The notes under the pieces are model-generated. The model was not told where the DNA came from, did no database searches, and saw only the letters and a program-made list of their open reading frames with translations. A stretch of DNA of 64,000 nt from Streptomyces barringtoniae (GTDB lineage: Bacteria; Actinomycetota; Actinomycetes; Streptomycetales; Streptomycetaceae), in assembly GCF_020819595.1 (NCBI RefSeq), contig NZ_JAJHNP010000002.1, positions 248,001-312,000 of the forward strand. Direction: 5' to 3'. Shown piece after piece: positions 8,918-16,998 of the stretch. The first letter of the stretch is position 1; every line of letters starts with the position of its first letter. The translations under genes were made by a program, and so were the position numbers.

Positions 8918-9457
8918 GAGGCCGGGTTCTCGATGACGCCACCGCGCGCCCGCACCTGGGGCCGGCGTGGGCACACGCCAGTAGTGCGGGTGCGGGGCCG
9001 GTCCTGGCGCCGCTGGTCGATCGCGGCGATGTGCTGTTACAAGCCCGGCGAGACCTCCCGGCTGATCTACCGGCCGCGCCGCCACCGCAAGCACCGGGGC
9101 AAAGGACGCGACACCTTCGCCTGGAGCGATCACCGCGACCTGGTCGTGCGCGCCCACATCCAGCTCCAGGCTCCCATCGTGCTGATCTGGGACAATCCCA
9201 ACACCCACCGGGCTGCCGGGATGCGCGAGTACGCCGCAGCACACGACCGGCTCACCGTCGTGCAACTTCCCTCATACGCACCCGACTTGAACCCGGTCGA
9301 GGGCATCTGGTCGCTGTTACGGCGCGGCCCGCCGGCCAACACCGCCTTCACCGACGACGAGCACCTCGAACGCACCCTCCGCCGAGGTCTGCGCCACATC
9401 CAGCTCCGCCCCGACCTGATCGACGGCGGCAGCAGTTCGCTTCGACCGGCGGCGTGA
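8918..9457 (+). mobile_element. IS630-family transposase remnant (5'-truncated DDE domain)
   Basis: The frame begins abruptly 19 bases after the immunity stop codon with EAGFSMTPPRARTWGRRG, the middle of an IS630 DDE domain. The normal D of the D-E-A-G motif is replaced by unrelated sequence, so the first catalytic Asp and the whole helix-turn-helix half are missing. The second Asp (VLIWDNPNTHRA) and catalytic Glu (YAPDLNPVEGIWSLLRR) remain. The end (RPDLIDGGSSSLRPAA) departs from the usual family tail. No terminal inverted repeats were found. It is a dead fragment marking past insertion beside the toxin/immunity pair. Confidence 0.85.
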
Positions 9458-9561
9458 AGAACGAGGTTGCGCCCGGCCGGGGCATGGGCGGTCCAGACCG
9501 GTGTCCGTGCCGCCGGACCTTGGTCCCCGACCGGGAGTTCCGGTCCGGCGGCGGGGTCCGT

Positions 9562-11391
9562 TCAGTCCTCAGGGCGCTCGGACGTCAGCAGCTCCCGAAG
9601 CTCGTCCATCGCCTCCCGGAGCCGGTCGGCGAACGTCCGCATCTGCGCAGCGACCGCCATCGGCGTGCTCAGGTAGAGGTTGAACCGCTCGGGAAGCAGC
9701 ACATAGGCGACACCGATGCACTGGCTGCTGGTCGACCCGAAGCCGAAGTACTGGATATTGACGGACGGCGCGGAGCTCGTGCTCAGGTAGTCGTCCCGCA
9801 TGGTCAACCAGCCCGGCGTCCGGTACAGCGCGGGCTGCTCGGTCACCCCGAGCTCGGCCCCGCGTCGGCGCTGGATCAGCTCCAGCTCCCACAGGTGCTG
9901 CTCCGGCACCTGCCCGGCCTGGCACGCCTTCGCACGCGCCACGTGGGCCTCGGTGGCTGCCCGGAACGCAGCGCGCCGGGCGTCCGCGTCCGCTGCTGGG
10001 TCCTGCATCGCCGCCACGAAAGCCACCATCTCGGTGGTGACGACGCGCATCGCCTCGGTCCGCCCGTGCCGGTACTGCCGGGTGGCGATCGACTCGTACG
10101 TGGCGCCCAGGTGCCCCTTGGCGCGCTGGTGGGCGAGCTGGTAAGCGGCCTGGACGAACGCGTCCGGCGAGACCCCCAACGCCTTGGCCGCGCTGCTGCC
10201 GAAGTCCGCGAACGACAACGTGCTGGTCGCGGTGTTCGCCCCGTACGCCGCGAACGCGTCGGCGGCGGAGCGCACCTGGGCCCGCAGCGCGTCGTCCAGT
10301 TCGAACACGATTGGCTCCAGCGCCGGCAGCCCCTGGGAGCGGGCTCCGGACTGCCGGGACTGCGCCTCGGCCGGGGTATTGAGCAGAGCGTCGGTGAAGT
10401 TGAGGATCGTGGTCCCGTCCAACTCGCAGTGCTCGACGTTGATGCCCGCCTGCCCGTTGGCGAAGACGACGAAGGACACGGCCTTGTCGAACCAGCGGTT
10501 GCCGCGGTCGCCGTACAGCAGCTGGTCACAGGCGTCTTGGGTGTCCGCGGGGGCGAAGTCCTCCAGAGCGACGCAGAACAGCGCGGTCTCGACATCGTCA
10601 AGCGCGTCGGCGTTACGGGGGTGGCAGGCGACAAGGGACTCCCGGGCGGCCGCCCACTCCGCTCGGGCCATGGTGGTGAGGTGGCCCACCGAGGTGTCCG
10701 CGCCGGACGGGTCGGCGCCGGCCTTCATCACCGCGCGCAGCCCCGCCTCGATGTCATCCAGGCTGTGCGGGACACCGTCCGGACCCAGCACGTCCAGCCG
10801 GAACATGCCGCCCCGGAAGAACACCACGATGTGCCGGGCATCGGACGGGCCCGGCCACTGCTCGGTGTAGGGGGCGCGGACGGTGTCCTGCTGCGCGCCG
10901 GGGATACGTGTGGTGGAGAACAGAAACTTGTTCTGCACCATCGACTGGGGCGCTCCGCGCTGCACCACCGGTGGAATCAGCCCCTGATCGAGCTGCCGCT
11001 TGTAGTTGAGGGCCCCGGCGACGAGCCCGGCCGCCCGCTCCACCTGCGCCTGGTCGGAGTCCTGGAACAGGAAGAAGAAGTTGGCGTTGAGCGCGATCCG
11101 GTCCCGGCGGCCCAGGTATCGGTATGGCCAGAAGGTGTCGAGCCAGCTGTGCACACCCTCCGTGGCGTCGTATTCCTCCAGCGCAGCATGCAGCACCCGG
11201 CCGGGGCCGTCGGGTCGGAGAAAGGCGGTGACCTCCGCCTCGGTCGCCGACCGCTCGTCGGCGGTCAGCAGCGGCGTACACCAGGCGAGAAACCTCTCGC
11301 AGGTCGCCTCCAGCGTAGGCAGCGGCACGCGCGGGAGGCTGTCCTCCTGGGCGAAGGTCGCATTGCCTGACGCATCCTGACTGATCTTCAA
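9562..11391 (-). CDS. choline/carnitine O-acyltransferase family protein
   Basis: Protein of 609 residues, full length for the carnitine acyltransferase fold. Landmarks in order: LTTMARAEWAAARESL (239-254), matching the G-L-T-T/S-R-x-x-W-A segment; catalytic histidine in GINVEHCELDGTT (His321); YESIATRQYRHGRTEAMR (432-449), matching the Y-E-S-x-x-T-R-x-F-x-x-G-R-T substrate motif; and FGFGSTSSQCIGVAYV near 545, matching the terminal S-T-S-Q motif. The family moves acyl groups between CoA and the hydroxyl of carnitine or choline and is rare in bacteria. ATG overlaps the stop of the methyltransferase gene by four bases, so it is the last gene of a three-gene operon. Here it may O-acylate a hydroxylated amino acid made by the two upstream enzymes (inference). 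Confidence 0.9.
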   Translation of the reverse strand: MKISQDASGNATFAQEDSLPRVPLPTLEATCERFLAWCTPLLTADERSATEAEVTAFLRPDGPGRVLHAALEEYDATEGVHSWLDTFWPYRYLGRRDRIALNANFFFLFQDSDQAQVERAAGLVAGALNYKRQLDQGLIPPVVQRGAPQSMVQNKFLFSTTRIPGAQQDTVRAPYTEQWPGPSDARHIVVFFRGGMFRLDVLGPDGVPHSLDDIEAGLRAVMKAGADPSGADTSVGHLTTMARAEWAAARESLVACHPRNADALDDVETALFCVALEDFAPADTQDACDQLLYGDRGNRWFDKAVSFVVFANGQAGINVEHCELDGTTILNFTDALLNTPAEAQSRQSGARSQGLPALEPIVFELDDALRAQVRSAADAFAAYGANTATSTLSFADFGSSAAKALGVSPDAFVQAAYQLAHQRAKGHLGATYESIATRQYRHGRTEAMRVVTTEMVAFVAAMQDPAADADARRAAFRAATEAHVARAKACQAGQVPEQHLWELELIQRRRGAELGVTEQPALYRTPGWLTMRDDYLSTSSAPSVNIQYFGFGSTSSQCIGVAYVLLPERFNLYLSTPMAVAAQMRTFADRLREAMDELRELLTSERPED

Positions 11392-12233
11392 CTCTGTTCT
11401 CGCTTCGGATCGTTGGGAGCTGTGATGTCGTACGGCCGGGAAAGATAGATCTGTGCGTACAACCAGCCTTCCGCCTCCAGGCCCTGTGTATCCACCCCTG
11501 CGGCCGACATGTTGTCGAGCACGAGCGCCTGCTCCTGCGAGGAGGCGAACCGCCGCTGTCTGAACACCTCGTCGACGCGTATGGTCCGGTAGCCCAGACT
11601 CGCCAATGCGCGCTCGACGGAGTCGAACGGGAACATCCGCAGCACGAAGTGCGCCATCCAGGGCCGACGGATGCCCTGTGCCCGGACGACTCGCGTGAGT
11701 GTCCGCTCGGTGACATAGCCGATGCAGCCCGTCGAGATCACCAGGTCCGTACCCGAGAGCTGGGCGCGCTGTCGCGGTGTGGGCTCGTGCTCCTCCAGGT
11801 CGGCTTGCACCGCGTCGTCGAGGAACCCGGCCTCGAGACCGTAGGACAGCGCGCTGCCGGAGGTGTCGAGGCCGACGAATCGGATAGCTCGCGGGGGTTG
11901 GCGCGACCGAGCCAGCTCCCGGTCGCGGGCCAGCAAGGCTTCGCGGCTCTCACCCGCACGCTCCTCGTCGCCGTAGCGCGCGTACAGCTCGTCCATGGTC
12001 GCGTCGTACTTCAGCAGGGCGGCGTTGATTCCGTAGGAGCAGCCGATGTCCAGCACCTTCGGTACCGCGACGTGCTGGGACTCCCGGTACTCCGTGATGA
12101 TCTTGGCGAAGTAGGGCTTGGCCTGCTGCGGAACGCAGTAGTCGAGCGGGCGCAGCACCCTGAAATAGGTTCGCGGATCGGGCTGGTCGTAGATGTGGTC
12201 GAGTGAGACTTTTCCGGTCACGTCGAAACGCAC
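11388..12233 (-). CDS. class I SAM-dependent methyltransferase
   Basis: Protein of 281 residues. Motif I is VPKVLDIGCSYGINAALL (about 58-75), the glycine-rich SAM loop; the acidic motif is FVGLDTSGSALSYG (about 117-130); motif post-II/III lies around DLVISTGCIGYVTERTL. The family acts on small molecules, but the sequence does not reveal whether N-, O- or C-methylation occurs. Second gene of the operon, 68 bases after the 2-oxoglutarate oxygenase gene and overlapping the acyltransferase gene (ATGA). Context suggests methylation of the same amino-acid-like substrate, perhaps N-methylation giving a carnitine-like betaine; this is an inference from the neighbours. Confidence 0.88.
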   Translation of the reverse strand: MRFDVTGKVSLDHIYDQPDPRTYFRVLRPLDYCVPQQAKPYFAKIITEYRESQHVAVPKVLDIGCSYGINAALLKYDATMDELYARYGDEERAGESREALLARDRELARSRQPPRAIRFVGLDTSGSALSYGLEAGFLDDAVQADLEEHEPTPRQRAQLSGTDLVISTGCIGYVTERTLTRVVRAQGIRRPWMAHFVLRMFPFDSVERALASLGYRTIRVDEVFRQRRFASSQEQALVLDNMSAAGVDTQGLEAEGWLYAQIYLSRPYDITAPNDPKREQS

Positions 12234-12301
12234 AGGGCTTACTCCTCCGTGGGATCGCGCAGGGGAAACGGCCTACGGCGACTACGCGTTCTCGCCGCCC
12301 G

Positions 12302-13171
12302 CTAGTCCAGGAGCCGGTCGCCGCGGACCGCCCGGCCCTCGGCCGCCAAGTGCTCGGGCAGCACTCGGCCGAAGAGCTGCCGGGTCCGTTCCACGCTCCC
12401 GATGACGCCGGGGCGCTCGCTGTAGGCGAATATCGCGGAGTGGCGCGCGACCTCGCCGCGCACCGGGCTCACTCGGTGCAGCGAGTAGCGGCCTTTGAAC
12501 AATTGCAGGTCACCGGGTTGCAGGGGGAGGCTCCGGGTCAACCGCTCGCCCCGGCCGTCCACGACGTCCCGGACGTCGTCGAAATTCTCGTCCTGCGCGG
12601 TCCGAATGTTCGGGCAGTACTCGAAGACGCCGCCGGCCTGCGCCTGCTGGGTGAGCATGCTCACGGTGAACTCGTTGGTGTCGAAGTGCCAGGGGTGCTC
12701 CATGCCCGGTGCGATGACGTTGAGAACCAGCCCGGAGAGCGGGTCCGCCAGCTCGTGCAGCTCCGGCAGTTCGAAGCAGCGGGCGATGAAGTGCCGGAAC
12801 GCCATGTTGGAGTAGAGCCGGCTGATGAGGGAGTCCGCGGGGATGCGGTCCCGCGCGACGAACGCGTTACCCCGCTCGAAGGTCGTCCGGCCCGGATGGT
12901 CCTGCGGCAGTGCCGAGTTCACTCCGATGTTGTAGACGTTCACCGTCTCGACGTCGTGGTGCGCCCGGGGGGCGATGGCCGAGCACTCCTGCCGCAGCAC
13001 ATCGCGTAGCGACGGGCGAATGAAGTCCGGCAGCACGGTGCAGCCGAGAGTCAACAGGTCGCGCCGGGCACGGGAAACCACGGCCTGTCCCCGGGCGCTC
13101 GCGAATTCCGACAGGGGATAGCGAGCCGTGTCGACTACCTGATCAAGCGTCAAGGCTTCGAAAGAGCGCAT
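12302..13171 (-). CDS. Fe(II)/2-oxoglutarate oxygenase of the HalD/BesD-like superfamily, hydroxylase-type iron motif
   Basis: Protein of 289 residues. Iron ligands can be read as His162 and Asp164 in HPWHFDTNEFTVSML and His232 in GRYSLHRVSPVRG; Arg243 (VARHSAIFAY) is suitable for binding 2-oxoglutarate. Overall layout matches the BesD/HalD group, whose known members act on free lysine and related amino acids. True halogenases there have Gly in place of the Asp (H-x-G); this protein keeps H-x-D, so hydroxylation is expected, not chlorination. First gene of the operon that continues with a methyltransferase and a carnitine-type acyltransferase. Substrate unknown; a basic or N-methylated amino acid is a reasonable guess. 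Confidence 0.82.
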   Translation of the reverse strand: MRSFEALTLDQVVDTARYPLSEFASARGQAVVSRARRDLLTLGCTVLPDFIRPSLRDVLRQECSAIAPRAHHDVETVNVYNIGVNSALPQDHPGRTTFERGNAFVARDRIPADSLISRLYSNMAFRHFIARCFELPELHELADPLSGLVLNVIAPGMEHPWHFDTNEFTVSMLTQQAQAGGVFEYCPNIRTAQDENFDDVRDVVDGRGERLTRSLPLQPGDLQLFKGRYSLHRVSPVRGEVARHSAIFAYSERPGVIGSVERTRQLFGRVLPEHLAAEGRAVRGDRLLD

Positions 13172-13360
13172 TCGATCCTCTCCACAGGCGGGCCGCCCCT
13201 CTCCCTGGTTCCCCCCGCCGGCCCGCGGTTCCGCCTCTTACGTACCCATGGGACGAGCGACGCGACCGTGCGGTCGGCCGGACCTCACTCTCGTCACCTC
13301 AGTAACTCGGCTGGCGGGTGAGGCACTTGAAGTTCCCACAGTGGTGCAGTGTTGTCTGTA

Positions 13361-13374
13361 TGTGACGCGTCACA
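13361..13374. promoter_or_regulatory. perfect 14-bp palindrome TGTGACGCGTCACA, putative operator
   Basis: Located 187 bases upstream of the oxygenase start, in a 310-base gene-free stretch (13172-13480). It has the same TGTGA-N4-TCACA architecture as the hydroxyproline regulon sites but a CGCG centre. It is a candidate site for a GntR- or CRP-like regulator of the oxygenase operon. Nothing else of note is seen in the gap. Confidence 0.45.
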
Positions 13375-13480
13375 CTGCCCAACTGTGCGTTCCAGCAGGC
13401 CTTCGCGGGTTCGGCACGGTCCGACCGTCGCGTAGGAGCCGCAGTGGCCGGTCAGGCCCTTCGCGGTCAGTGAGATCACC

Positions 13481-13933
13481 ATGTCGTCCAGCGCGCCCGT
13501 GCGGCGGACGTACGAGGGCAGCAGCCGGGGCCGGAACGTACCCAGCCGGTCCCGGGGGACCCTGACCGTGACCGCACCGACCTCCGGGGGCGCCCCACGA
13601 GGCCACGGAGCCGGTGCTCCTGTGCGAGGTCCCGGACGCGCCGGGGACGACCTTCCTGCACTGGCTCGTGACCGGCATCGATCCGGGGACCAGCGGGGCG
13701 GCGGAGGGCCAGGAGCCCCAGGGGGGTCTGCCGTGGCCCAACGGCTTCAGCCGCGTGGGCCGGGGAGGGCCGATGCCTCCACCGGGGCACGGGCCGCACC
13801 GCTACTTCTTCCGCCTGTACGCCCTGTCCGAGCAGTTGCCGCTGCACGACCACCCGGGCGTCGAGGACGTGCACCGTGCCCTGAAGGGCAGGGAGCTGGC
13901 CTCCGGCACCTGGGCGGGACCTATCAGCGCTGA
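13481..13933 (+). pseudogene. ybhB: frameshifted YbhB/YbcL (PEBP, Raf-kinase-inhibitor-like) gene
   Basis: Three pieces of one PEBP protein lie in two frames. The start (VRRTYEGSSRGRNVPSRS) is in the frame of 13481. The core is in the next frame (LLCEVPDAPGTTFLHWLVTG, GLPWPNGFSRVGRGGP, GPHRYFFRLYAL, RALKGRELASGTWAG). The final GGTYQR and stop at 13933 return to the first frame. At least two small indels, near 13565-13590 and near 13915, are needed to explain this. The D-P-D-A-P and G-P-H-R-Y ligand-site motifs are intact in the core. Cytoplasmic YbhB-like proteins have no settled role. Decay is recent enough that the sequence is still easily aligned. Confidence 0.82.
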
Positions 13934-13938
13934 GCGCG

Positions 13939-14421
13939 TCACCGCTGGTCATAGCCATGGGCGCCGTACAGCCGGACGAACCGGGCCGCGGTGACCGTCC
14001 TGCGGTGCACCAGGTTGTGAGCCCGCCGCTCGTACAGCTCGAAGCGCTCCTGGCCGCCCTGCCTGATCGGCTGGACGAGCCGGCCACCGGCGCGGAGCTG
14101 ATCCACGAGCGACTCAGGCACTCGCGGGAAGGCCGCGCAGACGATGACGGCGTCGTACGGGGCACGGCTCGGTATCCCGAGGGTCCCGTCGCCGAGTACG
14201 ACCTCGGCATGGCCGATGCCCTGCCCGGCCCGACGCAGGCGGGCCTCGTCGACCAGGTCGGGTCAGCGCTCGACGCTGACGACGTACGCGGCCAAGCGGG
14301 CCAGCAGCGCGGTCTGCCAGCCGGATCCGGTCCCGACCTCCAGGACCTGCTCGTCTCCGGTGAGGCCGAGCCCCATCCGTCGCTCATATGCCGCCCTGCC
14401 GCTCCAGCCCAGTGTCGGCAT
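13939..14421 (-). pseudogene. pcm: decayed protein-L-isoaspartate O-methyltransferase gene
   Basis: Minus-strand frame with the PCMT pattern: [20 protein letters not shown], then [16 protein letters not shown] (SAM motif I), VVSVER, then an in-frame TGA near 14275, and after it PDLVDEAR, EVVLGDGTLG, APYDAVIVCAAFPRVPESL and LRAGGRLVQPI, ending near QERFELYERR. The N-terminal 60-70 residues normal for PCMT, which hold the substrate-binding part, are missing or unrecognisable. PCMT repairs isoaspartyl residues in aged proteins. Truncation plus the nonsense codon make it non-functional. It lies tail to tail with the YbhB pseudogene. Confidence 0.8.
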
Positions 14422-14496
14422 GTCCCGCGCGGCGCGCGATGCGGGGCGGTCGGTCGCAAGGGCGCCCCGTGATCCAGGAGGCGCAACGCATCGGCG

Positions 14497-15594
14497 TCAG
14501 GACGGGGTCCCCGGGTCGGCGTACCGCAGCAGGGCGCCCACGCCCTCGTACAGCCTCAGCTCGCTCTCCGGCACGACGACCAGCTCGGCACCGGTGCCGA
14601 CGAGGGCCCGGACGAGGGCCTCGTCGGCGCGTTCCTCGCGCGGGGCCCGCACGCCGAAGGACATCAGCTCCGCCTCGGTCAGGGCAAGCTGAGTGGGCTG
14701 GGAGCCCGCCCAGAGCCGCAGCGAAGACCCTGGCGGTCGATTCAGCAGCAGTGCCGCGACCTGGCCACGCTGGAGGGCGGCGACGGTGGCGGCCAGCCCC
14801 TCGGTCACGGGTCCGTCCAGAGCACGCCGGCCGATGAAGATGTCCACGAGTTCCCGGTCGTGCGCGGCCATGCGGCCGCGGAAGACGCCGTCGAGCTGCG
14901 GCTCCAACAAGGCGCGTCCTGTGTCGGTGGGGGTCCGGCCGCCCACGCGTACGACCTTGTCCCGCAGGGTGTGCGGCAGGCGGCGGATCAGTACGTTGCA
15001 CGCCCACTCGTCCCCGCCCACCACGACGGCGTCGGCATGAGCGCGCCGCGCCCGTTCGTCCAGCCGGTGACCGAGCCGGAGGGAGGTGCGATGCCAGGTC
15101 GCCACCGCAACCCTGCGGTGCAGCCGCTCACCCGGGGTCACGGTCGACGCGGGCCAGGTGCCGGTCTCCGCCTCCAGAGTCACCCAGCCGTGGGTCTCGG
15201 CGGTCGGAAGGCCGCCGTAGTGAACGACTACAGCCATGTAGGGGATCTCCGGAAGGTACTGGGTGACCAGGGGCATCGCGTCCGGCAGGGTGCTGTATCG
15301 CGCGGAGTCGTGCTCGGGCGGCCTGGGCAGCTCCCCGTCCAGGACGAGCGTGCCGTGGGCGGCGAAGATGGCCTGCCCGTGCACCCCCGGCACTTCTGTG
15401 TCGGCGCCGACCACCTCCTCCAGTACGTTCAGCAGCGCCGGGTCCGAGCCCTGACGGGACAGACTCTCGCGCAGCCGCCGCCAGCGCAGCGCGATCGCCC
15501 GGTCGGGATGCTCGACGTTTCGGGAGGTGTTCAGGTACACGGAGGCGAACGGGCCCGGCTCTGCGTAGAGGGGTTCAAGGAACGACAGCCTCAT
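14497..15594 (-). CDS. baeRF2-type (Vms1/eRF1-like) protein
   Basis: Protein of 365 residues. It starts MRLSFLEPLYAEPGPFASVYLNTSR and continues with LRWRRLRESLSRQG, HGQAIFAAHG, PYMAVVVHYGG, ADAVVVGGDEWACNVLIRRLP and a C-terminal half with EGLAATVAALQRGQVAALLLNRPPG. This is the domain order of the bacterial archaeo-eukaryotic release factor families (baeRF2, Rv2629-like). They resemble eRF1 and Vms1 and are thought to bind ribosomes or tRNA during rescue or dormancy; direct evidence in bacteria is thin. The long upstream extension of the open frame was rejected because the family begins at this ATG; a GTG six bases earlier is an alternative. Single gene; its relation to neighbours is unclear. 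Confidence 0.8.
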   Translation of the reverse strand: MRLSFLEPLYAEPGPFASVYLNTSRNVEHPDRAIALRWRRLRESLSRQGSDPALLNVLEEVVGADTEVPGVHGQAIFAAHGTLVLDGELPRPPEHDSARYSTLPDAMPLVTQYLPEIPYMAVVVHYGGLPTAETHGWVTLEAETGTWPASTVTPGERLHRRVAVATWHRTSLRLGHRLDERARRAHADAVVVGGDEWACNVLIRRLPHTLRDKVVRVGGRTPTDTGRALLEPQLDGVFRGRMAAHDRELVDIFIGRRALDGPVTEGLAATVAALQRGQVAALLLNRPPGSSLRLWAGSQPTQLALTEAELMSFGVRAPREERADEALVRALVGTGAELVVVPESELRLYEGVGALLRYADPGTPS

Positions 15595-15999
15595 CGCCAC
15601 TCCTCGTCGATGGTTTCCCCTCCTTGATGATGCGCGCCCGCACCGCCAAGCCGCGTGCCGGGACGGCAGGCCGCTGAGCAGCCGGACTCCGTAGCCGGAT
15701 GAAAGAGCAGTCCGCCCGGGAGCACGAGATCCTGGCGGGGGCCGCCTTGCCTCACGTGAATACCGGTTTCTGGGCCGTATTCGACAGGCTGCGGGGCGCT
15801 CGTGAGCGGCGGATCCAGCACAGGCCCACCATCGCGCGCCGGACCGAGAGAACAGCGGGGTGATTGCGCAGCCGCCGGCTCCCGCAAGACCTCGGATGAG
15901 ACGGCCCCGGGGCAGCCTCTCATCGTTGCCATGGACCACCCATGGGGGCTCCCGCAGGCCTATTCGGTAGGGTCGGCGTTGTCTTGGCGGAGGTTGGCG
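15595..15999. other. gene-free stretch before repeat copy B
   Basis: About 400 bases between the baeRF2 gene start and the yjbQ-tail repeat. Short open frames are present but no recognisable protein, RNA gene or strong promoter. Divergent upstream signals of the baeRF2 gene should lie in the right-hand part. Confidence 0.45.
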
Positions 16000-16092
16000 G
16001 ACACGAACAGGGACAATGCCAACCGTCAGGTGCGGCTGAGCTTCCTCGGTTGACGCATGTGACGGGACTGCAGCGTCGAATTCCGGCCGCGC
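16000..16092 (+). repeat. yjbQ 3'-end repeat, copy B
   Basis: Carries the last 17 yjbQ codons, readable as DTNRDNANRQVRLSFLG and a TGA, plus 39 bases of 3' flank. It is about 85 percent identical to 3531-3623 with no gaps (14 mismatches counted by eye). No trace of the rest of yjbQ lies upstream. It sits exactly between the toxin/oxygenase block and the hydroxyproline block. Confidence 0.75.
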
Positions 16093-16246
16093 CGCCTCGC
16101 CGGGCAGCCCTCTCCGTCCGGGCCCCGAGCGGACGGCCGCTGTGCGGAGGCTGGTGAAGTGCCGGAGGGTATACCGCTGATGATCGGGCCCACCCGCACC
16201 GGGCTCCCTGCGCCTCGGGGAGGACTGGCGGGCCTCTCTACCAAGA

Positions 16247-16951
16247 TCAGCGTTTCTGCCGGGTCGGCTCCCCGTCGGCCCCGTCGGCCTTGCCCTTGGC
16301 CCACAGTGAGCGCACATGCCCCAGGTGCCGGGTCATGCACTGCTCGGCGGCTTCGGCGTCCCCGGAGAGCATGAGCTCCAGCAGCTCCAGGTGTTCCTCG
16401 GCCGAGGGAATCAGTTCGCCGCGCTGGTCCAGGGCGGTCAGGCCGTACAGGCGGGATCGCTTGCGCAGCTCACCGACTGTGTCGACGAGGCGGTCGTTGC
16501 CGGCGAGCGCCAGCAGCGAGAGGTGGAAACGGCGGTCGGCCTCCAGATAGCCGATGAGGTCGTGGTCGTGCGCGGCGCGCACGATCTCCTCGGCGATCGG
16601 GCGCAGTGCTTCGAGATCCGCCTTCGACGCGGTCTTCGTGATCCGGCCGACCGTGGGCACCTCGATCAGGGTGCGGATCTCGGTGTACTGGTCGAGGTCG
16701 CGCTCGTTGACCTCGGTGATTCGGAAGCCCTTGTTGCGGACGGGCTCGACCAGGCCCTCGCGGGCCAGGTCGAGCATCGCCTCGCGGACGGGGGTGGCGG
16801 AGATGCCGAAGTCCTCGGCGAGCGTGGGGGCCGAGTAGACCTCGCCGGGGCGCAGTTCACCGGAGATGAGGGCAGCGCGCAGGGCATGGGCGACCTGGTC
16901 GCGCAGCCGCTCGTGGGCCGTGACGAGGTTGCGTGCCTTCAGATGCCCCAT
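16247..16951 (-). CDS. GntR-family (FadR/FCD) transcriptional regulator of the hydroxyproline regulon
   Basis: Protein of 234 residues. Winged helix-turn-helix at about 17-75 (LRAALISGELRPGEVYSAPTL, GISATPVREAMLDLAREGLVE, RNKGFRITEV); all-helical FCD ligand domain at about 85-215, with the metal/ligand-type residues D, H and H in ADRRFHLSLLALAGN and HLGHVRSLW. ATG follows GGAGGAAACAGC. It lies downstream of the semialdehyde dehydrogenase gene but has its own copy of the regulon motif (16985-16998) 34 bases upstream of its start. That indicates autoregulation. The most likely role is a repressor released by hydroxyproline or a pathway intermediate; the effector is inferred from context only. 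Confidence 0.9.
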   Translation of the reverse strand: MGHLKARNLVTAHERLRDQVAHALRAALISGELRPGEVYSAPTLAEDFGISATPVREAMLDLAREGLVEPVRNKGFRITEVNERDLDQYTEIRTLIEVPTVGRITKTASKADLEALRPIAEEIVRAAHDHDLIGYLEADRRFHLSLLALAGNDRLVDTVGELRKRSRLYGLTALDQRGELIPSAEEHLELLELMLSGDAEAAEQCMTRHLGHVRSLWAKGKADGADGEPTRQKR

Positions 16952-16984
16952 GCTGTTTCCTCCGTGCCCTCACCGGAGCGCCAG

Positions 16985-16998
16985 GGTACAATGTCACG
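16985..16998 (-). promoter_or_regulatory. regulon operator S1 (CGTGACATTGTACC, minus strand)
   Basis: Weakest of five copies of a TGTGACATTTYACW motif. It overlaps the last codon region of the dehydrogenase gene and lies 34 bases before the GntR start. It also sits in an ACAA-N7-TTGT near-palindrome (16990-17004). Confidence 0.55.

Noticed and set aside
8918..9457. Active IS630 element
   Set aside because: The first catalytic Asp, the N-terminal half and terminal repeats are missing.
9031..11370. 779-residue plus-strand frame opposite the acyltransferase
   Set aside because: Antisense shadow; composition is low-complexity Arg/Gly/Val and it contradicts the strong acyltransferase motifs.
12302..13171. 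Halogenase call for the HalD/BesD-like protein
   Set aside because: The iron motif is H-x-D, not H-x-G, so chlorination is not expected.
14497..16317. 606-residue open frame covering the baeRF2 gene and repeat copy B
   Set aside because: The first 240 residues are arginine-rich filler running through repeat B; the family start is the ATG at 15594.
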